Made by a program: the position numbers and the translations under genes. The notes beneath the pieces were generated by a model. The model did not search any database. It had not been told where the DNA came from and saw nothing but the letters and a program-made list of their open reading frames with translations. Positions 11,508-22,285 of a DNA stretch of 64,000 bases are shown here, piece by piece (the stretch's first letter is position 1; each line of letters starts with the position of its first letter). The DNA is from Cephalotrichum gorgonifer (taxonomy: Eukaryota; Ascomycota; Sordariomycetes; Microascales; Microascaceae): positions 4,152,346 through 4,216,345 of the forward strand of contig ONZQ02000001.1 in NCBI GenBank assembly GCA_900312665.1, in the 5' to 3' direction.

Positions 11508-12287
11508 AGCCGGCAATGTCTCCCTTTCTTCATCAGACCCCCTAACCCCCCAGCAACGGACACCCGATGGACGCTCGCGAACGCCTTGTTTTTTTTCCCT
11601 TCTTGTTTTTCGTTTTATCGGACACATCTCAGCCTAGCGAGCGTTTTCTACTTGCATTCCATTCCAGCCGGCGTTTAAGAGAGAGAGGGTAACAGGGAGA
11701 TACAAAAAGTTTCATGTTTTTTTTTCTCTTCTACTCAGGGTTTTTTTTCTTCTTGTTTTATTTGCCTCTGGCGTTTTTAGAGGTAACCACGAACCGCATT
11801 TTCATAGAAGGGCTAGGATACAGTTGGCGAGGCACTCTCTTTCCCTCACCGGGGTTTCTACGGCGACCCCTTTGGGACAATAATACGTTACTCCCAAGTT
11901 TTCGACGCGGTTGGTGAGGGTTTTCATGAGCATGGTGTGTGTCTTTGCCTAGTATTTCGAGGACAATGGCGGATGGTGAACGGATGTACATTACGAAGAT
12001 TACTAGATTATGGAAGAAAAAAAATCTCTCTCTCCTCTAAGCTCCTGGGTTATCATTAGCCCCGCAGGCGAAGTATGCCTCTCTCCTGCTCTAACGTGTG
12101 TGCCGTAGTTTTGTTCTTTAGTGATGACTCTTCTTCCCTAGATCAAGTATCAAAGTTCGATGCCCCGCTCTCTCGCAAGCGCTCCCTCACCCACTCAGTC
12201 ACTACAAGCTTCGGCTAATCATCCTCGGCTAACCCGAGAAAGGGAAAAAAGGGAAAGGGAAAAAAAAGAAGATCAAAGGAGAAGAGG
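11508..12287. other. Intergenic, 780 bp
   Basis: Very T-rich in places (11711-11765), consistent with a 3' UTR and termination zone of the Ups2-like gene, then an A/G-rich stretch directly upstream of the next ATG (12238-12285). No gene seen. Confidence 0.6.
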
Positions 12288-12843
12288 ATGACCGAAGCGC
12301 AAGATGATCTCCTGGCAATCGGCCTTTCCGACTCGGACGACCACCAGCCCGAGAATGAGGAGCGGCCGTCCCGGACGGGACAGTCGGCGGAGGCGTTCGC
12401 GGCCATGAAGAGGGAGTATACCGTCAAGCTTGAGGACGGGGAGGTATGTTACGAAACAAAATCTTCCTCTTCCTCCTCCATCCCCCTTTCTTCCCGGAGT
12501 TTTCTCCGTGACTACGATATTCGGCAGGGCATGGGCTTTACTCGGGGGTTGGGGTTCGGGAGGGGAGTTCATCCTGTCTAAAAGAGACGAAGCCGACTAA
12601 CTGCCGCTCCTGTAGATATGGAAGGGTATCTCGGTGCCGCTGAGGAACCCGTCGAAGCAGGAGATGCAGGCCGCCACCCACGCCGTAGAAGAGCTCTATT
12701 ACTTCCGGCGGTACGAGGAAGCCTCTGGGTTCCTAAGGCGTTTGCTAGAGGGGGCTGAGGGGATTGGGACTGAGGCGAGGGCTGTGCTGGAGGGGTATGG
12801 GCGGAAGTGCGAGGAGAAGCTGGGCTCCTCCGGTGGACAATAA
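12288..12843 (+). CDS. Small acidic fungal protein of unknown function
   Basis: Exons 12288-12443 and 12616-12843 with a 172-nt intron (GTATGT donor, TGTAG acceptor, phase 0) give 127 residues. The first 35 residues are acidic and disordered (DDLLAIGLSDSDDHQPENEE). The rest looks helical: SAEAFAAMKREYTVKLEDGE, then a conserved-looking core around HAVEELYYFRRYEEASGFLR and a C-terminal helix with CEEKLG. I recognise it only as a type of short protein seen in other filamentous fungi and cannot assign a role. The AVEELYYFRRYEE segment resembles a single TPR-like helix pair, which is an inference. Confidence 0.75.
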
Positions 12844-13094
12844 GTCCAGGTTTCGTTTTTTTTTTATTAGTTCACGGGTTTCCCAGCACAAGTAGACGTT
12901 GTTAATTTATATACCAATGAGCTGACCGGCCCGACTGAGGGACGGGTTTTCGGGACCATTTCTCCCTCATGACGCCCCCGTGAATAACACTCCAGTGGAG
13001 GTAAGGCCGCGAATATGCGCGTCCAGACCCGAGCCGCCCTCACTCTTGGCGTAGCTGGCGTCCCTATAATCCATATCCCATTGATCGTGGCCCC

Positions 13095-14031
13095 TCACTT
13101 CGTGAGGACACCGTAGATGTGGGGGAGGGGCGCATACCACGGGTCCTCGGGGCGTCTTTCGAGGTCGATCTTGCTCCAAGGCCCTGCCTTTCGTAGCGAT
13201 TCGCCCGTCGGTCTCGTCAACTGGCACCCACCGATCATGGTCGGCCAGAAGATGTTGAGGAAGCCTTGTCAAGGTTAGCATCCTCCCTTTTGTTGTTTCT
13301 TTGCACGTGCCCGCAGCCAACAAGTCATCCAGGGCGGGGGGAAGGTAGCGGCAGGTAAAAAGAAAACGAGAGAGAAAATTTGAAGAAAAAAAAAACATAC
13401 CCTGGAAACACCTCGTCCACCACCCGACGCCATCGGCCCTCACGTGCTCAAAGACGTACCACCTCCCCCCGGGCTTCAGGTACCCATACACCTCCCTCGC
13501 GATCCTCTCCGGGTCGGGGACGCTGCACATGCACAGCAGCGTCACCACGCAGTCCACCTCCCCCCTCCCCACCCACTCCCCCGCGTCCTCTATCCCGGCC
13601 GGGACGACGGTGTACTTGTCCCCGATCCCCCTCTCCCTCACCACCCGTTCGAGGATCCGCACGCTCCCCTCGTTCGGCTCGATCCCAAACACCCTCTCGA
13701 CGCCGGGCTGCGACGCCAGCAGATCCGCCCAGACGCCCGTCCCCGCGCCGATCTCCAGCACCGTCCCGCCCAGCGCCGCGTGCACCGGCTCGCCCGCCAC
13801 CACGCCGCCCCGGGACCCCCGGCCCTGCAGGAGCGCGGTGATGTGCGCGGACGCGCCCTCGCGGATGAGGGGGCCCACCTTGGCCCAGAAGCTGAAGAAC
13901 CACGCGTCCCGGGCCGAGAGCGAGGGGGAGTCACGCCGGCCGAAGAGCGCACCGGGGAGGAAGGTGAGAGACGAGTAGAGGAACACGAAGGGCCGGATGT
14001 GGCTGCCTATTATGTCCATGTAAGAGGACAT
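13095..14031 (-). CDS. Class I SAM-dependent methyltransferase (METTL7-like)
   Basis: On the minus strand, exons 14031-13401 and 13264-13095 with a 136-nt intron (GTATGT donor; phase 1) give 266 residues. A hydrophobic N-terminal segment (FVFLYSSLTFLPGALFG, about residues 15-31) suggests a membrane anchor. The SAM-binding motif I is VLEIGAGTGVW at about 91-101; the acidic strand 2 (FGIEPN), the CVVTLLCMCSVPDP motif and the post-I segment YLKPGGRWYVFEHVR follow. The C-terminus reads GFLNIFWPTMIGGCQLTRPT and ends in LPHIYGVLTK. Human METTL7 proteins are membrane-bound thiol methyltransferases; the fungal substrate is unknown. Continuing exon 1 past the donor instead would give a much longer and unfamiliar tail, which is why the spliced form is preferred. 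Confidence 0.87.
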
Positions 14032-14569
14032 CTTGCTGGCGAAAAATCGTCCCTGGGCTTTTTCCCCTTGACTAGTCGGTTGTGTTTAGGTCTTTTAGTC
14101 CTAAGTAGGGAGGAGGTTTTGAGAATAAGGACTGAATTCCGAGACCGTTGAGATAGGACGAGGTAAGTGCTTGTGTTGTGATTTTGGCCTTGGTTTAGTT
14201 TAAGTGGGGAGGAAGAATAAGGTAGGGACGGCGGGGCAGAAAGGGGTGTGGGGGGGGGGCCCAGGTTTTATGTACACGGACGGCCATATATCCATTGCCG
14301 CATACGGCAGTTTTGATCCTACCTCCATTACGGGGGGCGTATTGCGTCTTACTCCAAGTACCGGATGCATCGGGCTGAACACCTCCCAACAGCCCCCCCC
14401 TCTGGTTTTCTTTCTTCCTTCTCACCCCCACCCCTACCCCCACCCCCCCTTTTGACCCCTACACCCTGGAGCAACATCACGGGAAGAATACTCCAAAGCA
14501 CTGTCGCGAAGGGTATCCAATTGCACATATATTCCACATCTACATAACGCTCGCCACAGGCCTCTCTCC
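14032..14569. other. Intergenic, 538 bp, between two minus-strand genes
   Basis: Promoter of the methyltransferase on the right-hand side of that gene and 3' UTR of the Prp2 helicase. It contains G-rich and C-rich runs near 14250-14262 and 14392-14452. No gene seen. Confidence 0.55.
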
Positions 14570-17560
14570 CTACTCCCTCGCCACATGTCTCCCGCTCTTC
14601 ATCTTCTTCTCCTCCAACGCCTCCACGTCCTTCTTCTTGTGGAAGTGCGGTGCCAGCTCGCTCAGCCACCGCGCCTCGATCGGCAGACAGCTCCGCATGT
14701 ACTCCTTCGTCGTCTGCACCAGCTCGAAGTATATCACCACCCTCGGCGGCGGGTCTAGCCCGGCAACCACAGAGCTTGGGTGCACGTACACCGTCGTGTT
14801 GGTCTTGACCGTCCGGTACCCGTCGCCGCCCCTCTGCATCCTCGCCGCGTTGGGGAAGAATCCCGCGGTTAGAGCCCTCTTGATTGGCAGCTGGTTGTTC
14901 TCGCCGCACGACGACGTGCCCACCTCCACCCGGTCGCACAGCTTCAGGAGCTGGTCCCGCACGTCGCGCGCCCGTGTCAGCGACCGCTGCTGCAGGAAGT
15001 TCTCCTTCGCCCAGATAGGCGAAAAGTCTGACTCTACCCACTGGTTCCAGATATTGAGGAGCGTGAGGTGGTCGCCGCCGTCCTTGACCGTGAACCGCGC
15101 CCGCGCGCTGTCGGCGTGGATCTTCTTGTCCTTGGGTCGGAAGAAGAGCGCCGACGCCTCGCTGAGTATCGAGACAATCGAGAGCACCTCCTCAACGCAG
15201 CCTTCCTTGTCGGCGGCCAGGATGGCCTTGGCGAGCATGGGGTCGGTGGGGAACTCAGCCATCTGCCGACCGACTTTGGTCAGCTCGCCCTTGTGGTTGA
15301 ACGCCTGCAGTGCGTAGAGGAGGTTGAGTGCCGAGATGAGGGATTCGAACGGCGGCGGATCGAGGAAGTCGAAGTTTACAAGATCCGAGATGCCGAGGGC
15401 TGAGAGCTGCAACACCACGCCCGTGAGGTTGGTCCGTTGTATCTCGGGCGTCGTCGACTCGTCCATTTCGTTCATGTAGGCGAACTTGGTATACAGCCTG
15501 AAGCACTTGCCAGGCCCCACGCGCCCGGCGCGACCGCTTCTCTGGTTCGCCGACGCTCGCGAGCAGGGCACGACGACTAGGTTCGACATCCCCGTCGCCG
15601 GATTGTAGACATTCTCCTTGACAAAGCCGGGGTCTATCACGTAAACAATACCATCGATCGTCAAACTAGTCTCGGCGATGTTGGTGGCTAGGATCACCTT
15701 CCTCGAATTTGGGGGGGTTGGCTCGAAGATCTTGGCTTGCAGCTCTGCCGGCAGGTTTGCGTAAATGGGGCATATTATAAGTTCTTTGATACGGTTCCCA
15801 AGCTTCCGTGCTGTATCCGTAAGCTGCTGCTCGGCGGACTCGATTTCGTCTTGGCCAGTCAGGAAGACAAGAATGTCACCCGTTTCCTGCGTCGTGTGTA
15901 TCTGGAAGACTGTCGTGATTGCGGCGGTGAGGTAGTTGGCCTCGGGCTGCGCCGCGTAAAAGATGTCGACGGGATACCGCCGGCCGGGGATGTTGTAGAT
16001 GTTTGCGCCGTCGAAGTAGTCGGCAAACTTCTGTGCGTTCATGGTGGCAGACGATATCAGCAACTTGAGATCAGGGCGTTCCCGCGCCAGATCCTTCACC
16101 AACGCCAGGAGAATATCACTGTGTACCGTCCGTTCGTGGGCTTCGTCAATCATTATGACAGAGTACCCGGCGAGGTCGGGCTCCGTCATGAACTCCCTGA
16201 GAAGCATTCCGTCTGTCATATACTTTATGACAGTCTTGTCGCTGGTCGCGTCCTCGAACCGGACTGAATAGCCCACCTCGCGGCCCACCTTTACGCCGAC
16301 CTCCTCGGCTACACGGGCTGCTACGCTCATGGCCGCCACTCGTCGGGGCTGCGTGCAGCCCACCTTCATTCCGTTCTTGGTATACCCTGCCTCGTGCAGG
16401 TACTGTGGTAGTTGGGTGGTCTTTCCACTTCCCGTTTCCCCAACAATGATCAAGATCTGATGCGCCTCCATTGCGGCCAGGAAGTCATCCCGATATGCGT
16501 ATATGGGAAGGCTCTTCCTGGTGTCCTGGATGGACATGGCCTTCTTCTCGGCCGCGTCGATCTGCTCCGCGAATGCTCGTTGTTCCTTTGTGAGCAACTT
16601 CCCCTCTCCCGCCATTCGTTTATCGAGATTCCACCGGATATACTGTGCGTCGTCGAGAACATAATCATACGAGCCGTCGTTGGTCATCTCCGTCCTGTTG
16701 ATTTGCGCTTTCGCCTTAGACGCTTGCTCTCTCTCCCACTCGTCATGCTCCGTAACAAATTTCTCCCGCCCATATTCGTCCTTATCCACGTAGCGCTTGT
16801 ATAGGGCGTCGGACTTCTTCTGCTTGTCGATCTTGCCCTTCTCCGTGATGTAGTCCTCCGGCATGACATAGCCGTCAGTGTGGTCGTCCACGCGGGCGAG
16901 TTCCTCAGCAAGCCTCAGTACCTCCCTGTTCCGCGCGAACTGGGCCTTCTCCGCCTTTGTTAGCCTAACGCCACTCTGTAGCTCTTCCGTGTCCTCGGCG
17001 ACCTGTTTCCGCAGGAGTGCAAGCTGCTCGGGGTTTCGCTTCTCGAGGTACTTTTGACGCGACATGAGACGCAGGTCGGACATGTCCACGGAGTCTAAGT
17101 CCTGTATCCTCTTACTCGACGCCTTTTTATCTCCTTTCGACCCCTTATCGTCGCGGTGCTTTAGCCTCTCGGCGAGAGCATCCCGCTCAGCAATATCCCT
17201 TCGCCGCTCGGCCTCCTCCTCTTCCAAAGGTGTCTCCTCTCTCCTGCTCTCCCTGCTGTCCTCATCGTGATGTTTCGTCTTTACGCGCTTCGGTGATGGC
17301 GGCGCTGAGACCTCCTCATCCTCTGAGCCGACTTCCTCGTCGCCCCATCTGTCGTCAAAGTCTCGGTCTTTGCGCTGGCGATAGGCCTTCGATGGCTGCG
17401 GCGACCTCGACCTATGCCGCCTCGAACCCGACGGCCGTGCCGGGGACTTAGACCGTCGTCTGGATAATTTGCTCTTGTGCTTCCTGTCCTTCTTCACTAC
17501 GCGCTCAGGGCCCACCTCGTCCTCGTCCATCGCGACGAACGCGTACTTTTTTGAGCTCAT
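14570..17560 (-). CDS. PRP2: Prp2-type DEAH-box pre-mRNA splicing ATPase
   Basis: An intronless gene of 996 residues on the minus strand. The first 110 residues are an Arg/Ser-rich and acidic tail, with further charged helices to about 330. The DEAH helicase core follows: GETGSGKT (374-381, motif I), TQPRR (403-407, Ia), DEAH (472-475, II), SAT (504-506, III), FLTGQDEIE (about 566, IV), TNIAETS (about 626, V) and QRSGRAGR (673-680, VI), then the winged-helix/ratchet and OB-fold domains to the end (SSVVAGLDPPPRVVIYFELV). This arrangement is that of yeast Prp2, S. pombe Cdc28/Prp8 and human DHX16, which remodel the spliceosome before the first catalytic step. It could be confused with Prp22 or Prp16, but the lack of an S1 domain and the N-terminal sequence favour Prp2. 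Confidence 0.95.
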   Translation of the reverse strand: MSSKKYAFVAMDEDEVGPERVVKKDRKHKSKLSRRRSKSPARPSGSRRHRSRSPQPSKAYRQRKDRDFDDRWGDEEVGSEDEEVSAPPSPKRVKTKHHDEDSRESRREETPLEEEEAERRRDIAERDALAERLKHRDDKGSKGDKKASSKRIQDLDSVDMSDLRLMSRQKYLEKRNPEQLALLRKQVAEDTEELQSGVRLTKAEKAQFARNREVLRLAEELARVDDHTDGYVMPEDYITEKGKIDKQKKSDALYKRYVDKDEYGREKFVTEHDEWEREQASKAKAQINRTEMTNDGSYDYVLDDAQYIRWNLDKRMAGEGKLLTKEQRAFAEQIDAAEKKAMSIQDTRKSLPIYAYRDDFLAAMEAHQILIIVGETGSGKTTQLPQYLHEAGYTKNGMKVGCTQPRRVAAMSVAARVAEEVGVKVGREVGYSVRFEDATSDKTVIKYMTDGMLLREFMTEPDLAGYSVIMIDEAHERTVHSDILLALVKDLARERPDLKLLISSATMNAQKFADYFDGANIYNIPGRRYPVDIFYAAQPEANYLTAAITTVFQIHTTQETGDILVFLTGQDEIESAEQQLTDTARKLGNRIKELIICPIYANLPAELQAKIFEPTPPNSRKVILATNIAETSLTIDGIVYVIDPGFVKENVYNPATGMSNLVVVPCSRASANQRSGRAGRVGPGKCFRLYTKFAYMNEMDESTTPEIQRTNLTGVVLQLSALGISDLVNFDFLDPPPFESLISALNLLYALQAFNHKGELTKVGRQMAEFPTDPMLAKAILAADKEGCVEEVLSIVSILSEASALFFRPKDKKIHADSARARFTVKDGGDHLTLLNIWNQWVESDFSPIWAKENFLQQRSLTRARDVRDQLLKLCDRVEVGTSSCGENNQLPIKRALTAGFFPNAARMQRGGDGYRTVKTNTTVYVHPSSVVAGLDPPPRVVIYFELVQTTKEYMRSCLPIEARWLSELAPHFHKKKDVEALEEKKMKSGRHVARE

Positions 17561-18222
17561 GGTGGGCTTCTCGAGGGACGGGTTCCGGGCTCGAAATTCG
17601 TTTGCGGTGGCCGCACGTTAAATGAAATGGTCTTTCCTTTCCACGACGAGGAAAGGAAGGGATATGTCGACAGTACTCGAGTTCGGGTGAGGCTAACCAG
17701 GGCTGATGCTAGCGATGGCCAAGTGGATTGTCGAAAGCAATTCATAGCTCAGGCAATGATTTCTGGTACACGTGATTCTACATTATCGATAAGATCGAAG
17801 ACCCCACACACCAACATCGATCATGCATCCAGAACCAATCGTATGGCAAATGCAGCAGTGGTCCATGCGAGGCCCACTTTCACTCCCCTACCCCACACCA
17901 CCCACCACCTACATTGTATTACTTGCATCGCTTGAGCAAGCTCGAGATTCACCTTGCCTGGCGGTCCACCACCACTCTTACTCCGACCATAATCGCTTAT
18001 CAGTTAATCTAGGGCAGACTACTCGCCCTAAGCGCTCATTGCGATGTTTACCACTGTCACCTCCCTATACGTCTTAACCCATTAAAATATCAACCGCAAC
18101 TTCTATTCGATGGATCTAGATATGGGGTGGCGCCGCACACCCGCCTATATATAATGTAGACAGGTGTACACCTCAGAGAAGTAGGGCCGCGTAAAAAAAC
18201 ACGCGTTTACTCCTGCCAGCCT
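17561..18222. other. Intergenic, 660 bp
   Basis: Promoter of the Prp2 gene and 3' UTR of the M20 peptidase gene. A TATATATAATG stretch lies near 18147. No gene seen. Confidence 0.55.
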
Positions 18223-19539
18223 TCAGTCTACAATCTCAAAGTCTTTTCGGGCACCGTCTGCCACGTTTCCGTCAGTGAGTACGCGCAGCGCAAGCAGAGC
18301 CATCCCCTTGGCACATTTGATGGCGGCCGTATGCGCCTCATCCGTTGCCGCCGACGAGGCAAACTGCGGGCTATGAATCGCAACACCCGGTTCAGTCGGG
18401 ATACAGAAGACGCCATGAAAACTCGGGACGATATGCGATACGTTTCCCATGTCGGTGGACGCAGTTTGCGGCGTTGGCGGGTAGAGCAAGACATCCTCAC
18501 CAACCTTGGCCATGTCTGCTATATATACTTTGCAGAGGGTTTCGTTCGCCCTCAGATTGTAATATGTCGGAGACCTGCAAGCGGGATGCAATTAGCATTC
18601 CTTCCCACCACTTTCTTACGCAACTAGGGCAGTAATATCGGTGTCTTACATAGTGAGTTTGTGAGTGCACCCAGTTGCCAATGCACCTGCCTCTATGCAC
18701 TTCTTAACCTTCTCGAAAAGCTTTTCAGAGCGCTTAAAGGTCGGAGCCCTAACACCCCAGTCCATGCATGTATACGCAGGTATGATGTTGGTCACGACAC
18801 CGCCTTCCTTGATAATAGCGTGGATCCTCTCGTCTGGAGAAATTTGTTGCCGCAGGACAGCGGCATTGTTGTAAGCCGCTACGGCTGCATCCAAGGCATT
18901 AGTTCCGCTCCAGGGCTCGGCGGCGGCATGTGCCGACTCTCCCCAAAACTCAGCGCGGAACTTATGCGAGGCAATGAGCGTGAGCCCTGCCACTCCAGAG
19001 CACTTCCTATCCGCGGTAGACAGGGAGTGTTCCGCCATGGGGTGGGCCATGATGGCTGCGGCAATATCCTCCGCGGGGGTGAAGGCGCCGTTTTCGATCA
19101 GGAGGGCTTTTCCTCCGCCACCTTCCTCGGCGGGAGTTCCGAGGATGCGCAGGCGACCCGGGATCTGAAGTTCGGACATGGCGTGGGCGGCCCCTATGAA
19201 GGCAGCTATGGACGAGGTGGCGATGAGGTTATGCCCACAGGCATGGCCGATGTCTGGCAGAGCATCATATTCGCAGCAAAATACGACCTGGCGGCCCCCC
19301 TCACCGAAAGCAGCCTCAAAGCTGGTTTCCAAGCCATAAGTGCCTCGCTGAACGCTAAATCCGAGATTCTCGAGGTAGGAGGTGAGGGTCTCATGGGCGA
19401 TGAACTCCTGGTAGCACAGCTCTGGGTTGGCGTGAAGTACTTTGTTGACTTTCGTGTGGAGGTCGTCGCTAAGCTGGCCTATGCGGCCAGTGATGAGCTC
19501 ACTGGCTTTTTCAATGTCCACCGGGAAGGACTCGGACAT
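18223..19539 (-). CDS. M20-family metallopeptidase / amidohydrolase (PM20D2-like)
   Basis: Minus-strand exons 19539-18650 and 18574-18223 with a 75-nt intron (GTAAGA donor; phase 2) give 413 residues. The family's zinc-site segments are present: EYDALPDIGHACGHN (Cys101, His103), GTPAEEGGGGK (Glu138, Glu139) and IMAHPMAEHS (His166). The dimerisation/lid domain follows at about 180-300 and the catalytic domain resumes to the C-terminal ARKDFEIVD. Members of this branch cut dipeptides or N-acyl amino acids in the cytosol; PM20D2 in animals removes aberrant Lys/Orn dipeptides. The exact substrate cannot be read from sequence. There is no signal peptide. The next gene upstream on the same strand is a permease, so the pair may import and hydrolyse a nitrogen source (inference). 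Confidence 0.92.
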
Positions 19540-20432
19540 TGTACCGCTGGGAGCCGATGACGATGATGGCCGTTTGATATATCGTTGAAGGTATTCTGGA
19601 CGCTTGAGTTATCGCAGAAGCATTCAAAGGCGAGTGGTGAATAGACTTTGTGTATAATTCGAGTGGATTATCGGTTCATGAAACCCATGCAAGTTCTGTT
19701 GGTTGGTTGTCTTACAGAATGCGCGAGAACTGAAGGAAGGATGGATCGTAATGAGGCAGTTTCCGAGCTCATATAGAATAACGTTAATACTTACACGCCG
19801 GACAGAAGAACTCGCATGCCCACAAGTACACTAGTTACAGTATGTTATTACACAAGTACCACCTTCAGTGTCCGCTATTTGGTGCTTCCCCGCCTAGGAT
19901 AGTTGGGCCCACCCGCTCATCCCATGGCAATTGATAAGGTACAAGTAATACTCGGCAAGTCAGCCGGCTACCTTTTAGGTTGCGGACGAATTCCACTAGC
20001 TCAAAGATGTCAGGAGTAATTAATACCCCTAATAGCCCGTAGGCTGACTATGGCATGTGGGGCTGCGGCATTACACTCATACTCGCAGGTTAATAATTTG
20101 CCGCACGTTTCCTGGTTGTTCGTCGAATGCTGGTTCCTCGTATCTTTCAACAAGATAACCGGGTTTGAAAAGTGACTTCTTGGCAGATATCTTGACGATA
20201 TAGTTATGACTACTACGCTTAATGGCTGTTTGTTGCATCTGTCAATAATGGTTTACAACTTATTTTAACATTGACTGTTTAATAGTGGTAGTTAAGGCTT
20301 AAACAACAGGAGCAGAGACAACCAAAGTTTTTCAACCAAGTTGTACCTCTTGTATCCCCAGCTCGTCCTCCTGGGACATGAACGCTAACTTGATCTCGGA
20401 GCCGCGCCTCTCCAAGGCGATGCCAGCACGGC
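19540..20432. other. Intergenic, 893 bp, AT-richer than neighbours
   Basis: Between the M20 peptidase and the permease, both on the minus strand, so it contains the peptidase promoter. A GTACAAGTAATACTCG word lies at 19939-19954 and an AT-rich stretch spans 20170-20300. No gene seen. Confidence 0.55.
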
Positions 20433-22285
20433 CTAGTAGACGTATCTAAACTGTGGTATCTCCTTATCCGTCTTGTCTAAAGCCGCGCTTATATCACCGG
20501 CAATATCGGTCTCTGCTGAGCTGGCGCCGTTCTTATCTCTCCTTCGGTTTTCGAATATCAAGTGGACTCGCAGAACAACGCACAACAATATTGCTATAGC
20601 GAAGCATACTATCATGGAAAGAAATCCCGATCGGTATTCCGGAGCCTCATGGGCGAAGAACAGCTGAGGCCCAACGATGTTTCCCGCGCAATATGCGATA
20701 AAGACCTGCCAGGTATTAGAAACGAGTCGTATCTTGCGTGAGAGGACACATGCTGAGGTAAGGATAGCGCCAGTCTTAGTTCTTACCATTGAGTTGACCG
20801 TCATCTTCTTGGTGAACCCGCCAAAGTTTCCAGAAACCATGGCCATGACTAGGGGGAAATTGCCAGTGAAGCCCAATACCAGGCAGTACCCAGCGTAGCG
20901 AACCCACTTGTGTTCGGCCGAGACCTGCCGAACCATGACGGAACCGGCGATGGAGAGGGCGAGGTTCCAGATCATGAAGTAGGTACGAGTGTTGCGGAGA
21001 TACGTGCTGCCGCCCGTGGCGAAGAGGACGATGGCAAGCTGGGCTAAGTAGCTGGCGCTCGTGAGGAGTAAAGTCGGGAGCGTGTCGAAGCCCAAGCCTT
21101 CCTCAATTACGATGGAGCTAAACTGTATCGCATATCGCATTAGTGTCCTGGTCAGAGAAGGTTGAGTTTAGGACTATACGCACGCTGTGCACTCCACCGT
21201 TTGGGATGTTGGCGCAAAGGTGGATGAGCGCGATCAACCAAGCCTTGCCATCGAGGAGGGCCTCACGACACTGTTTCCACTCGAACGTGTTGTTTTTGAT
21301 GCCGGTCAGGTTCTCCTTCACGCGCAAAACAGCCTTGACTCGATCCTCCCCATTGAGGAATCGGGCTGTCATGGGGACGTCCGGCAGAAGGAAGTACACT
21401 CCAGCTGACCAAGCTACGGTAGCCGCCCCGAATATAAGGAACACAGCCTAAGTGAAAAGAAGAACTGTTATTTCCGAATCCTCATACTATATCTTGAGGG
21501 GGACTGAAGCGCTCGTACCTTCCATGGGGGAATACTATCGACGTGGCCAATTCCGTAGGCGATGAGACCTCCTATTATGCCGGCCACCGAATTGCCCATG
21601 AACCAGGCCGCGTGCCTAAGAGGCTGCTCGGAGCGCTTATACCACATGGCGACGCAGACCGTAAGACCTGGGCCGATGGGGGACTCGCAGACGCCCAGCA
21701 AGAAACGGATGGCGAGCAGGCCTCCGCTGTTTGACGTTACCGCCGTCAGCATGAGGACCGCACCCCAAAGCACGCTAGATACCAGTTAGCACTTGACGAG
21801 GTAGACGGAGATGACATCTGGAGCGATCTGGAGCGATGTAGAACAGGAAGATAGGGTCTTACACTGCAGCGGCAATCGTCTTGGCGACCGGGTACCGCAC
21901 CATAATCATGCCGGCCGGATAAGACGCGACGAGGTATCCAATGTAGTACACGCCACTGGCCCACGAGAAGTCCCCTCCAGATAGTTTAAGGTCTTGGCGG
22001 AGGCCCATGATGGCGGTGAACCCGAGGGCCGACTTGTCGAGGAATTGGAACATGTACGAGATTGCCATGATGGGAAGTAGACTGTGACGGTGAGCTTGGT
22101 GAGCAAAACGTAGCGTGTCTACAGGTAGAGGAGTATCCAGGATCATCTTCTCACACTTACCACATATCAATCCTGCGGAGCAGCCTCTTGTCCTCCGCCG
22201 CACTCAGCTCCTCCGCCATACTACCAGCGGCAATGTCATGTTCCTTTTGCTGTGCAACATGCTCAACCTCTGTCTTTTCGGCCAT
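20433..22285 (-). CDS. MFS transporter of the anion:cation symporter (allantoate permease-like) family
   Basis: Six minus-strand exons, 22285-22161, 22081-21863, 21774-21519, 21447-21184, 21122-20787 and 20705-20433, give 490 residues; all joins keep frame and use GT..AG. The N-terminal cytosolic tail is acidic. About twelve membrane segments follow, starting at LLPIMAISYMFQFLDKSALG with GLRQDLKL after it, then LLAIRFLLGVCESPIGPG, and the central loop LLPDVPMTARFLNGEDRV followed by RVKENLTGIKNN and IPNGGVHS. These are signature segments of the Dal5/TNA1-type ACS family (uptake of allantoate, nicotinate, dipeptides, carboxylates). The C-terminal tail is charged. Substrate is unknown. Intron 2 contains a direct repeat (CTGGAGCGAT twice near 21817-21836). 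Confidence 0.9.

Noticed and set aside
13444..14151. Open plus-strand frame of about 235 codons
   Set aside because: Antisense to the methyltransferase exon 1; Pro/Arg/His-rich and unrecognisable.
18661..19560. Open plus-strand frame of about 299 codons
   Set aside because: Antisense to the M20 peptidase, whose frame carries all family motifs.
21817..21836. CTGGAGCGAT direct repeat within a permease intron
   Set aside because: A short two-copy slippage repeat with no sign of function.
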